A stretch of DNA of 64,000 nucleotides from Lineus longissimus (Eukaryota; Nemertea; Pilidiophora; Heteronemertea; Lineidae), in the NCBI RefSeq assembly GCF_910592395.1, contig NC_088322.1, forward strand, positions 11,155,431-11,219,430, given 5' to 3'. Positions 34,945 to 47,243 of the stretch are shown here, piece after piece. A program made the position numbers and the translations under genes. Within the stretch, counting starts at the first letter, position 1. Each line of letters begins with the position of its first letter. The notes under the pieces are model-generated. The model was not told where the DNA came from. It saw only the letters and a program-made list of their open reading frames with translations, and ran no database searches.

Positions 34945-37900
34945 CTGAAAATAGAAAGGTTGGTGTGTGATTAGGAAAGGTCAAGGGCAATATTAGAAGT
35001 CATTTTTGATAGTTCAGATTTAAATTTGGCCGATTTACCATGTTTACAAGCCGTGTTATACCTTGGTCTTATCTCGCGAAGCTAAAACAAGAAAAAAAAT
35101 TAATGTAAAGAAAGAATACGCAAAATCTTACGAGTCCAATTTACGTGGAAAACCGAAGGCCATGTTGACAGGACAAAGCATTTGATATCAACCTTTTTTA
35201 TGACACGTGACCTTTTCTTTTTCAGTATGTGTTCTGATATCCTGACAATATCAGGCTACTTCACTCGATACATACTTACTCCCTCAATGAGGCCCTGTTT
35301 GCAAGAGGATGGTGTTCTGGTAGCGAAAGGTAACGTTCGCAGTTTCATCAGTTTGTGAGTATGGAGTGGTAAGTGGTTGTTCAGTATCACAGACTGCTGA
35401 TGAGTAATCTTATCCGGTGTGTACGATCAGCTGATCATAGGCGCAAATGTAAGCCAAATACCTTGGTGAGGAAAAGCAAAGAGCTCTGCCGCCTATGCAT
35501 CAGCACTAAAGAACGCAGAGATAAAATTTATCATTACGAAGTAAATATTTTGATAGTAGCATGGTGGGCAATCTATGATTTATCAAGAAAGTTCATGTTA
35601 CACGGTAAACATCTGCACTAATTTGATTTGATCAAAACTTTGAATGGGTGAAATTTGAAAATTTCTAAATTGTTTTAAATCACATTGAATGTAAGTATTA
35701 TATATTAGTATAATCATGTGTTTCTGCTTTTTCGAGCCACCAATAGATACAAAAACACGACGAACGGCGTACCACTTTGGGCTCCTGGTGCCGGGTCAAC
35801 AAAACACGTAGGTATTGGGGCTCCCCAGTAAGTTTGCTATTCCGGCTCGCATGCGTCGGCTTGGCTTTTATCTGTTCTACTCTGATTTGATCAAAGCATA
35901 TGCCAGTCTTGTTCAAATATAAAATGAAGATTAAATATTAAAAAAACTCAGCTAATCAAACATATGTTGGGGGGGGGCAAAGTTATTTCGCACTTTCACA
36001 AAATCCACTTACTAGTCGAATTTACTTCTTTCTCTGATAAATCGAGTGTACAAGCGGCACCATCTCAATCGATAAAAGCATAATTAACTCCGGTTCAAAA
36101 ACCTTGCGTGACTGATTCTGATTGCTGGCAAGGAGTCAAGCGATATATCGATCAAATGGTAATGCAGCCAATGATTTTAGTGGTGGGATTCGAATGCATT
36201 CGCTATTGCATGTTCCTCCGACGTATTGCTGAATAACCTAATGCCGCACCAAAAAATTATTTTGGCTTGACCTTCAGTGTGCTACCAGAGTGTTACGCGC
36301 ATCAGCCTCAATGGCACTTTAGCTGATGGGATTCCACCAGTGCTACGGCAGTCGAACACGAATGACATTCACGTCACTTGTATTCGTTGTTATTTGCATG
36401 TTCGGCTATAAATCATATAGCTCACCATTTACCACATTATACGTGGCACATCAATTGATTTCAATCATAAAGCGATGCTTCTCTCGCCCCAGCGTGGAAC
36501 TGATTGAATGACTGCATTTCCCATTTAGGGTCATAATGGATATGATCACCCCGCACCAGGGGGGCCGTGCCATCACTCGATCCTGTGAGAGTAGCCCATG
36601 ACGAATATAAACGCTAGTCAAGAACACCCTCCTTCCTACTGTTAAGGCCTCATCAGGCTGGTTACTCTTCGGTCCCATCCAAGAAAATACCAGTGAGCGC
36701 CAATATATGTATCGCTTATACCGCTCTTCGCCACGCTACGGCAGATTCCGATCCTAACGGATTAGTACGGCAATCCCCAACTCACTTTCGAGGAGAAAAT
36801 AGATATCCGAGAGAATCAGAGACCAGGAGAAGATGGGGAGTTAATTGATTTTATTCGTACATAGAGGATGTATTTGTATGGACACATTGAGTTGTTTGAG
36901 ATGTGCTTAGAATGTTTGAGTAACAAACAGCGGTTCAGTTGTGGTGGCATTTTAATCGGACTGGGGGATCTTCTCGTATTTATATCGTGCCGCACTATTA
37001 AAATCTTCTTTCTTTATTTTACGTCAACTTGACGGCGTTGTAATCCTCGATGAATTTCATCATTCGTCTTTTAACACTGTATAATGAGACGCTTATATAT
37101 TAAAATATCAATTGTTAAAAAATTTCCCCAACCTTATCCATAGGCCACTTTCTTTATAGACTTTTTAACGGACATTTTTTCCTGTGAATCTGCCTCAATT
37201 TGCGACTGAGGTTAATATCGGTCGGAGATCAGTGTACCTGCTCTCCCTTACAATAGCCTCAAGCAATCTGTGAATAGCTGATAGTAAAATGAAGCTGCGG
37301 AATAGTTAAAATGGCTGCAGTGAACTTGGTATTATTGGTGATAGCTATCGGAACAGATTCGGCGCATGACGTGCTTTAGATAGCAGCCAAATTGATAGAT
37401 AAATAATGATGAAGTTCGCCAGTTGTAAGGGATAATGTTCTCTCTGGCAACAAAGGTGTCCATTACATCGTGAGGTCCCTATGTCTCACAGGCGCATGAC
37501 GATATCGAAATCAACAGAGCGATGACGATCGGTCTGTCACTACAAAACAGTATGCAAACCAAAATTATATGTTGCTCATATCAATAAAATTTTGACTGAT
37601 CTACCGCCGAGACTGGTTTCTACACGTACCTGGGACCTACACCACGAATCGTTTGGAACGTCACTGCTTACGTCGATTGTACAACTGGCGGGCCCTGATT
37701 GTTACCCTGGGGTGTGGCACACTCCGATTCACCCAAATGTAAACTAGATATTCCGTGTAATCCTCTGGTTAGATGTGGTTCCTAATTGATTCATGATTGC
37801 CTTTGAATGAGAAACTTTTTTCCATTTTGCTCCAATAAGGAGATTTCGTGCTAGACTATGCACAGCATGTAGAATCACTCAGTTTTGTAAATTACATCAA

Positions 37901-40900
37901 TTAGCACTCTAGGTCATTATTTTAAATTTCACAATGACCTATCTCGTTGTGTCATTTCGTAAGTATTTTGTTTAGACCTACATTGCTTCGGCTCTCTCGG
38001 AAATTTTGTTGCTGATTCCACGGGGAAAATAATCGCTAGCTACACTGTCTCCAAACTGTTTTCAAACCACAACAAAGAGCTGAAACCACAAACTACACAG
38101 AGGCCACCTGGGGAAGGATATCTTCCACACCTACAAACAATTAAGCGGCGAACTAATCTTTTACTTTTTGTGTGGCTGATAGTTTTGGAAACAAAGGAGT
38201 GATGTATTTTGTCCTAACGCACCTGGAACGGCTTCTTTTTTTGCGGCGGCACACTGGAAAAACGCCATGCATGAAATTAAAAACGAACCAATACTAAAAA
38301 AATATTTGTTGGTGTAAAGCTTTAGCGAAGTCAGATGTTGAGATGAGAGAATGCCCAACTCTTCGTTACCTCCATTTTGTCATCATTACCACTCCAACAT
38401 ATGTATGTGCACCGAGGTGCATAAACAACGCATGTGCATGAACTAAGATACATGTAGATTCATTCATTGGGACATTAAGGCCAATTTACACAAACTAAAT
38501 TATTGTAATTTGAGTTATTCCCAAATCAAATCACCAGATAACCGCCTGACCTTCAGAGGTCAATTAATTTCTTTTATAGTGTGTCTTTATCACGAAAGTA
38601 TTCACACATTGCTGAGTGTTTTAAATTCTTCACATTCACTAACCTCTCACACGAAGTCTCGGACATGTCGGACAACAGTCTATACATTGTATTATCTCCC
38701 TGCTGTATTGTTTTCTAATGTCTATTGATTGTCCCACTCATTTGGTGCAGGCCCGACTCTACCTTTTTAGTCAGGGGAGCGCAAGTCTGGCAATTGGTCA
38801 AAATCTGTATGATAGATACAACACATATTTACATGTTAATGTACATGTATCTGTGCTGACCATTGTATGTCGGGGCGTTAGCTCCCTGCCTCCTCAAGCT
38901 GCGGCCCTGTGGAATATATAAAACTGTATATGTCACTGCACTGGGTTGTTTTTAGGCATGGAGTGTCACTCGCTGTGTTTCTTAAGCCCTAGAGTGCAGG
39001 GAGAGTGTCGCCCGCTCGGTTGGTTTTTTTATGCTGGAGTTGCACGACTTGGATGATCAATTTCTGAAACTATCACGATGATTTATGGTGGTGCTGTTTT
39101 GAAATAAACCAGCTGCTTATGAAGCGGAAATGATAAATTAACCTGATCTGTTCAGTTTATCATGTATCTCATCTTATTACGATAAACGTGATGACAGTTT
39201 CGAGCTGCAGTAGACATCTCTCCAAACCTTGTGAACACTGAAATATTTTTTGGTGGTGGAAAATCTGTCAAATGTTATGTCAATGATATTTTGTAAGTAG
39301 GCCTACACTTGTAGTTAAGTGTGTCAAGGGTAAAATTATCGTCTAATGGATAAAACTGTGTGAGATCGTCTAGACTTCTCCACTCTAAAAAAACAGACGT
39401 CGTTGTTGGACGATCGAAGGGTGTTAGCACGCGATAACAGGATTTGTCAGCAATATGACTCTATCGATGACGGACTGTGACAACAGTCTGTTGAATTGAA
39501 ACTTGGCAACCACATTCTCTAGGAGTATAGCTGGGTCTGGGAGATCAGTATCAGCATAGATTAGAGAGTATATGCCGACTTACCGGCAGTGAATGTCAAT
39601 CCTAAAGTATCCCGAAGGATATACGCACAACAACGGTATTATAGATTGGCATGAGAGAGTATAGATTAATCTATACTTGGTATCAGTATATGAGATAAAA
39701 GTGAGATTTTGCCACTAGATATTGCATATTCATATATGTGATAAATCCCCGCTATATTGCTTTATACAGATCTGTCTGCACTGGTCCCGTATCAAATAGA
39801 TAGGTCATCATGTTGGCTTATTGTCATAATCCAAGGTCATCTACAGCATCTTTTTAATCGCTATTACCGGTAACTACTGGTAGTCATCAATACATCATGT
39901 TCTTGCAAAAAAAGTGGATGAGTGCCTTATGATTAACACATTTGCGCCTACACCATATGTTGTTTATCCCTTGTATTCCCTTCAGTATCCTTTAGAGCGC
40001 AATGCTTCATGAATTATGAATCATGGACTACGGAAGTACCATTACGAATTGAAAGGAATGCGCATGACTTCTGTGTTGTTTGCATGCTATAGTTTCCATG
40101 CTCTGTTTCTTTGCTACTATACACACGATTCTGATTTAGAGATTTAACTAAAATCATATGAAGCTTTTATCTAGCTAATTTCATCCACCATAACACATAA
40201 TGAATACCAGTTACACTGGTATTTCTTGGGCCGGTTTTTAGGAAGCTCATGCAATTCAGCAGTAGCCTACATCTGAGCTTTTTCCATCCACCGTGCTCGT
40301 AAGCCTACATTCGAGTAAACTAAGATGTGGTTAGCAATGCTACACACTGCAGCACTCTTTGTATTCACATACAAACTTCTCCATGTCTACAAGTATATCT
40401 TGTTACTCAAAGAGTGCTTCAACAGAGCTGATCGAGGAAAAGGAGCTTTTCCCAATACCCAAGTGTACCAGTCGTCGAGACTCCGCGCAGAAGCAGATGG
40501 TCCTCAAGACGAATGTGGCTTACCAACCAACATTTTTTGGTAACAAATTGTATTTTTACAATTAGCAACAGATCGTAACACCAGAGTCTTTCAATAAATA
40601 ATAATATTAAAAGACTCTCTGGTAACAATAAAGGCAAACCACCCATGATCTCAATGTTTTGTATCGGTTTATTTTTTCTCTGCGAATTGATGCTTTGGCT
40701 GGGTATACCAATGGCAAAGGGTCGCTTATCGGAGCTAGAAGTATATTCTCTTTAATCTATTATCGTGTCAGGAGCAACCTTTAATTAGTATGTTGGAGCA
40801 GCCTTTCTTGTTGTGTGGAAGGAGTTAAAAAGGACCAGCAAGGTTTGTATTGAGTAGGTAGCAATCACGGCGACGTACTACATGTATATGCATGTACATG

Positions 40901-43900
40901 TAATAACATTTCCAGCATCAATATATAGAGTGCAAGCTGTCGATTGTGAAAACTCCTGCCATCCAAATGCAATCACAAATCTTTATGGTAACCAGAATTC
41001 TTTCCTTGTTGAACTTGGTGAAGGTTGAAAACCTCTCCACCACTTTCATGATGCTCGGATGGCTTTCTGTTTATCCGCCAACCATCAGTGTTTGTAGTAG
41101 GTAGCAATCGCGGCATACCTTTCGATGTATCAAATGCATGAGGATCCTTTAAATACCCCAACTACTGAGTCACTAACTTGCGGAAAGTGTATTTCAAACT
41201 ACTTGCAATATTTAGAGCCTGTAACAGTGTAAGGTGGTTTCAATCGGCTATTGGTTTCCGTACACGATTAAATTTGCTGCACATTCTGTACACATAGACT
41301 GTACATTTCTTTGAATAACTTTTTTCTGAGAAGTTCAGTCCACTCCACTCTTTTGGGGCCGTCTCCTCAACAAAAGCCGACTGGATTGCAATACCATGTT
41401 TCCCCTGGGATCGATCGCATATAACGACATTGAGGCAAGTGCCTCTTATCCGATGCATATAATGTGATCCTCTTTTGTGTGTCACATGACGACTCTGATT
41501 CATCTCCATTTTTTCTTTGATTTGTTATGATTTGGGTTTGTGGAACCGTAACCTCGGGTGTTATGATTACTTCCAAGCGTGATTTGATTAACTCTTAATG
41601 CAATGGTGTTACTATTCGATATGCCCACGGTGGTTAAATGTATCAGAGCCGGGAAATGATGAGGGCACAACAGAAAGGTTCATAAGCAGCTCTTGTCGAG
41701 CTAACAATTAGCACTATAGCTGAAATGGGTCGAGGAGTAAGAAACTAACCTGGGTAACATGCTGTGTAAATCACGAAATGAGGTGGTGAGTCGTGGTTCT
41801 ATAGCCAAAACGGTAGATGTGTGATTGCGAGGTAATGACAGCCGGGCATATCAGCGAGCGAAAATTGTAACTGCAGCGTGTCGGGGGGGGGGGGGGGGGG
41901 GGTAACGATACAGAAGCAGACAACTTGGGTAGCCCGTCCCTTGTTCGTGGCGGCTTATCTACACGCGTGTTTCGTCGTGTCTGTCAACTGAACTAAGTGT
42001 GTGTATGCGGGGATGAACTTTAGGTTGAGCGAATTAACTAGTTGTAACAGGGTAAGAACTGAAGGTAACTTGGGTAGAAGCTGAATTGTTCTTACCCTTG
42101 GAGGTTGTGCACACTACGTAATACGGTGGCGCCTTATCTATCCTATTTTCGTTTGACCTAAACCAACAGACCGATCCGACGTGGGTGCAGGGTGTGTGAA
42201 TGCAAGGCATGTTTTGGCACACGCTGCGAGGACGGTTGTACCTCCGGTTCCAGTCCGGGGACACTCCTGAAGTGAAGAGTTACTGTAATGGATCGGACTT
42301 GGGTGTGTTGTACTGAGGACAGTCCAAGGTTTTAAAAGGGCAATAGTGCTCATTAAATAGGAAATGATTCCTGGCTGAAGCACCAAAGACATACATAAAA
42401 GCATTGGCCTAGCAACCGTTAACAAATCGTGGCCTACATTACCATCAACTCGAACAAAAACCTTTCGTCGCAAATTACTTGTAAAATTGGTCAAATGACT
42501 GTTGAAAACATTTTAGTAATTATTTCCAGAAAGTAAGTGAACGTGCACAAGATACACTGGCCTATTTCAAAAGCGACATTACTCCCGACCATTACTGGAG
42601 ATTTTTTTTAAAATTTTGCTTCAGTGTCAATGCATTTTTCATCAATGCATTTTCCTGCATTTTGTCATTACTTGGCTAATCTAATTATTCTCAGTCTGTC
42701 CCATATTACTAACTCCCACTAACTGGAGTAACCGGGTAATAGGTCTACAACAGCGTCCTTGCGTTCTGCCGTAATCAATTTTGGCCATGAGAGTGGTTAG
42801 AAGCCACAGTCGCTCGAAATATATATGCCTTTACACTGATACACAGACATTTTTAATAATTAGAATGTCCATACAAAGGTCAGCTGGGCAAGTTCGGCCG
42901 GGATGGGTTTCGTTCTGTTCGAGCCGTCAACCTCAACACAGAAAAAGACAGCAAGTAGACTGTTGACCAATAGGCCTAGTTATCTGTTCTCGAAATGACA
43001 ACATGCACAAATCCCTCTGCAGTAGGCCTATATAATTAGGACGATATTGTTTCAAATGTGTTCAATTGAGCACGACCCCCTCCCCTGTCGGCACGACCTA
43101 AATGGCCTTGCCAAACCATAAGGTCGGGTCACCAACTAGTGACGAGTTCGAGTTTGAAGCTCACAAGACACATCAAAATTGCTTCACATTAAGTGCAATG
43201 ATTTGATTGTCCCATAATGATAGCAAAATGATACATAATAATTGGAGTTGGTAATCATGTCAGCTGGTACATGGAGTGTCCAACTTGCCTCGACGACGTA
43301 GACCAAGGCCACCTACATGACAGTTGAATTAGGCTTATTATTTGATGAAATTTATCTTTGTTGTTTTCGTACAAGTCATACGGTTGATCAGACTCAAAGT
43401 ATATGCCAGTACTTCACACCATGAAAGAAAAAGTCGGGTAGATTTACCTTTCACGAAGTTTATGCTAGACAGGTAGGCCTAGGCAGTCCCTATTTTTACT
43501 TCCGTTTACCTATACCGGTAATACCGAAAGAATTGTTCGGCTACCAAGACTGCTTTTACTTTTAACCACAGAATGGTATTACGACCTGTCGAAGAGATGC
43601 TTCATCGAAGGCTACCCTGCCTCCTAGCAACACCACTGCCTAATTACCATTCCTGAATCTGACAAGGCAGCAATATGTTTTCGTTGAACATGGTAGTGAT
43701 ATATCTTAGCCACAACATACATATACATGTATATGATAGGGACATTTATAGGGACAGTTTTTGTTTTTACTCGGATGGTAAGGCAACTGAAATCTCACCA
43801 CTCGCCGATAGGCAGTAGCCTATGCTTTCTGTCGTTTCGTCCAGTTAGAATAACATAATCCTGCTTCACACTAATCAGCTGGGCTGTGTGGCTAGAAGCA

Positions 43901-44480
43901 AACCAAACAAAAAGAGAGTGGTAACGGTCAAATCAGAAGCATTCAATCCCGCTTTAAGATGATGTTCAGAATCTGTCAATTACAAGTTAATATGTTGGTA
44001 GGACTGAGCGATTCAGGTTTTCCAACTTTGGAGTAGTCCACACCCCAACGACTAGTACTCGCACAACTACTATGATTTCATCATTGCAACGGAATGTTTG
44101 CTCAAAGCCTTGTCATACGTGTGCCGAATTCTCAGTGCTAGTCATCGGGCTGTCGCTCGAGTCCATAAGCCAAGCATGTGGAACTAGTATTTAGCTAAAG
44201 CCACAGATGCGCCAAGGCCACAAACAAGGCAACGATCAACCACAGTGGTCTCTAATGCACAAACTTGCATTGAGGGTAAACGCGATGAAGAGCATTTAAC
44301 AAACGGAATGGATTATTGACCGGGCCATGGCTCACGCTTTCCGCAGCAACAGCCAATGAGTTGCCATTGAGTTTTGATCGTGAGAACACCAAAGCGACAT
44401 GCATGACCTTGACAAACAACAAAATCGATGGCACAACAGTAGATCAACAGTAGCACTTGCAGGCGATATGATATCAGATT

Positions 44481-44512
44481 CATGGCTTCATGGCTTCATG
44501 GCTTCATGGCTT
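44481..44512. repeat. 8-bp microsatellite (CATGGCTT)4
   Basis: Four perfect head-to-tail copies of an 8-base unit, with no gene context. Confidence 0.95.
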
Positions 44513-46257
44513 AGACATGCAGAAAACTGGATACGCTGCTCAGTACAATAGGCTACCAGTAAGAAATGGTGGGTTATGATTTGACATCTTAGCAGACGAC
44601 AACAATGAAATGCCAATTAACAAAGAATCATCACGTGATACTTACTGTCAACGATCCTTTCTGAGGACATTCCGGGTGTCTTTCAAAATATTCTTGTGAT
44701 TATCCCTGCCTTGCTTCAGAATCTCCCTTCCTTTCGTGTGTTTACGAATATTCTAGTCTAGAAATCTTAAAAATTGGGATAAATCCTTCGAAAATGGACC
44801 GTTCTTGTTCAGCGTGTCTGACTCTCCGTTATCCCAGAATATACCATTCACCTGTCAATAAATGTGGGAATGCTAGCAGGCGATTGTGAGTGCAATGAAA
44901 AACAAGTAACACAGTATGAGTTGTTCTAGTACTTCCAATGAACCCGGAGAAATATATATTGGAGTGCAGCCACCTCCTGCTTGGTAGAAAAGCCGTTACA
45001 AAATGAAGCTAACTTCCGCTGAGATCTGTGTGCTGAATAGACAAGGCTAGGCGAGCGTACCTCGAAACTGATGTCGACACGTTGCGCTTCTCGACTGAAC
45101 TGCGCCTTACTCGTACTTACGATTTACCTCGTGTAAATAAAAACAGCGACGTGCGATGTAAACAGTCCGCGGCCCGATTCCAAGATCACTTGAAGATTGT
45201 GGTTGGACTAGATAATGTCACCGAGCAGATAACTCGGGGGAAAATACTATGCCATGTATATATGCGTAGGGTTGACATGATATCTGTCAATGAGGCACTC
45301 ACGAATGTTCGTACTTGTTAATGATTTTCCCGCATTTTTGTGTTCTTACCTGCATAGAACCGCGCTCACGATATCTGAAATGTGTCCACACTATCGACCT
45401 CGCCCCGGACCTCGAGGGTACGCATGAGCTTTAAATTATTTTATACAAGTGGATCAGATCAATAAAAATATTCGGCATTCTAGCGCTTACTGGTTGATTT
45501 TGTCGAGCACCACACATGAATAACTAAATTTTAAGAGAGATCACGTTCACACATCGTACGATATCAGCACACTGTCAGTTCTCGATGGCATGCTTTGGGA
45601 ATATTGTTTAATATAAAATGGGGGGGGGGGGAGGGAGGTACTTGCTCGATAATGTAAAATGGTGGTGGCAAAAAGTGGGGTTTACAATAAAAGCCTAACA
45701 AAACGCGTCCTTTATGACATCGGTTCGAAGTTTCTTAATATCATTCTTAGTGTTTACCTGAAACAATTGAATGTTTGCCTTGTAACAATGGTATATTTTA
45801 GAGTGCTACTGTGATTCAATCAAACGTGGTGTTCTTGCACGTGTGCCGTCGAAGATTGAAAATGTTTTTCAATCTTCCTTTGTCCTTCGATTCTTTAATT
45901 AGAGAGGAATCCAATTAATGAAAGGAAATAATGGGACTAGAAAATAAATTATTGTGTACAAGGCCAGATCCTTCGCTGGTGTGTTTATTTTTACCATGGA
46001 AGTGACAATGGTTGTATGGAAATCTGTTAAACCAACCGGATATTCACCTTGCCCACCTTGTCGGTTAAACTCGCCAACGGAGGGGTCCAATCATGTCGAG
46101 TACTCTACAGTTATTTCTTAATTAAATAAGCAGATCGCAATCTTGCAGACGATTGTCACTTTCTCTTGAATTGTCCGAACAAAAGCGCTGTGAGAAATAT
46201 TCATTTGGCAAACTTTATGATTCACTATCACTATACACTAGCTTTTGTAACCATCCT

Positions 46258-46402
46258 TTTTACAACGTGCTCAGGATAATTCACTACATTTTGCAACTGT
46301 ACTTTTTGCAGCATGTGTTCAGGATCATTCGCTGTCCTTTTTGCCACATATTCTCAGGATCATCACTATCTATTTTACCTTTCCTTTTTGAAACATGCAC
46401 CA
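46258..46402. repeat. Degenerate tandem repeat, about 40-50 bp units
   Basis: Three to four units share the frame CTTTTTGCAnCATGTnTTCAGGATCATTC: about 46258-46287, 46304-46336, 46338-46370 and a partial at 46385-46400. The conserved word CTCAGGAT/TTCAGGATCAT recurs. Divergence between units suggests an old array. Confidence 0.65.
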
Positions 46403-46686
46403 GTTCAATGCATCCTCCTTTGTAAGAAATGCATTTTATAAGGCGGTAATAAACCTACCGGTATCTGATATGTCACGATTGAATTGTATTATGCTTCCAT
46501 CTGGCGTCGCAAATAGAACTATTTTTAAAGACGTTCGTGTCTGCGAATGCGAATGGTTCGAGATTGCCATGATGAACCTTTCGGTACACCTTTTTGATTT
46601 CATAATGATGTCTTCGAATTACCGTGCAATTGATTGTGAAGTCTGATTTGCTTTAGCTTATAGCTAAATTGAAATTTGGTAACTTG

Positions 46687-46734
46687 TGGCTGGGTTGACG
46701 TTTTAGTGTATGGCTGGGTTGACATTTTAGTGTA
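46687..46734. repeat. 24-bp tandem duplication (two units)
   Basis: TGGCTGGGTTGACGTTTTAG followed by TGTA is repeated once with a single change (gacg to gaca). Confidence 0.9.
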
Positions 46735-46917
46735 CATTGTGAGATTGACCTGCTTTAACCTCGGTATGAAGAATGTCATCCAATATCTTCTTTTTGATCA
46801 ACTTGCTTATACCTCCTGCAATGAAGATGGATTAGCCATTACATTTTAACTGGTACTCCTGGGATTATAAGACTCGGGCCAGGTCAGTGTCAATCACACA
46901 AACTCATGAACTTATCA

Positions 46918-46923
46918 TTTATT
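46918..46923 (-). terminator. Candidate polyadenylation signal of the SLC16-like gene
   Basis: Minus-strand AATAAA about 320 bases after the stop codon at 47244. The spacing is ordinary for a 3'UTR; use is inferred. Confidence 0.4.
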
Positions 46924-47243
46924 TCATTTCAGACGTAATACAGCGGAACCCGTGCAAACGTCTTCCAACATGATGCCAAAAGGTTTCCTTGTTCTCTAGG
47001 AAAATTGAAGGGGACATCACTTAGTAACGAAAGAAACCATAATCCAGGCTTCAGGGTGACAAAAATGGCCAATTTAGTGCCAGACCCCGAGTATTTCTAG
47101 GAAGCTAAACACATAAGACATCAGACGTCGGGTAGTTTTCACACCTACGAACAAAGAAGTACGACGTTCTGAGGTGTTATCAAGTCAATTACGCGTCTCG
47201 CAAATCGGCTTTGATACTACATCTAGCAGTGGTTAAGAGAACC

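Larger units (their letters stand above)
34945..46917. other. Gene-poor region; no complete gene recognised
   Basis: About 12 kb in which the short open frames on both strands overlap and lack family signatures. Some may be missing 5' exons of the death-domain gene. Recognisable items are the poly-G run at 41883-41902, a hairpin near 40575-40620 (ACCAGAGTCTTT with its complement), the TTCATGGC microsatellite at 44481, and many TAGGCCTA words (39298, 42971, 43023, 43474). Confidence 0.4.

Noticed and set aside
36180-36250. tRNA-like segment on the minus strand (ATTCGAATCCCAC)
   Set aside because: Only a B-box-like word is convincing; no A box or stems.
42138-42494. Minus-strand 118-codon open frame
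   Set aside because: Low-complexity composition, overlapped by other frames, no recognisable domain or splice sites.
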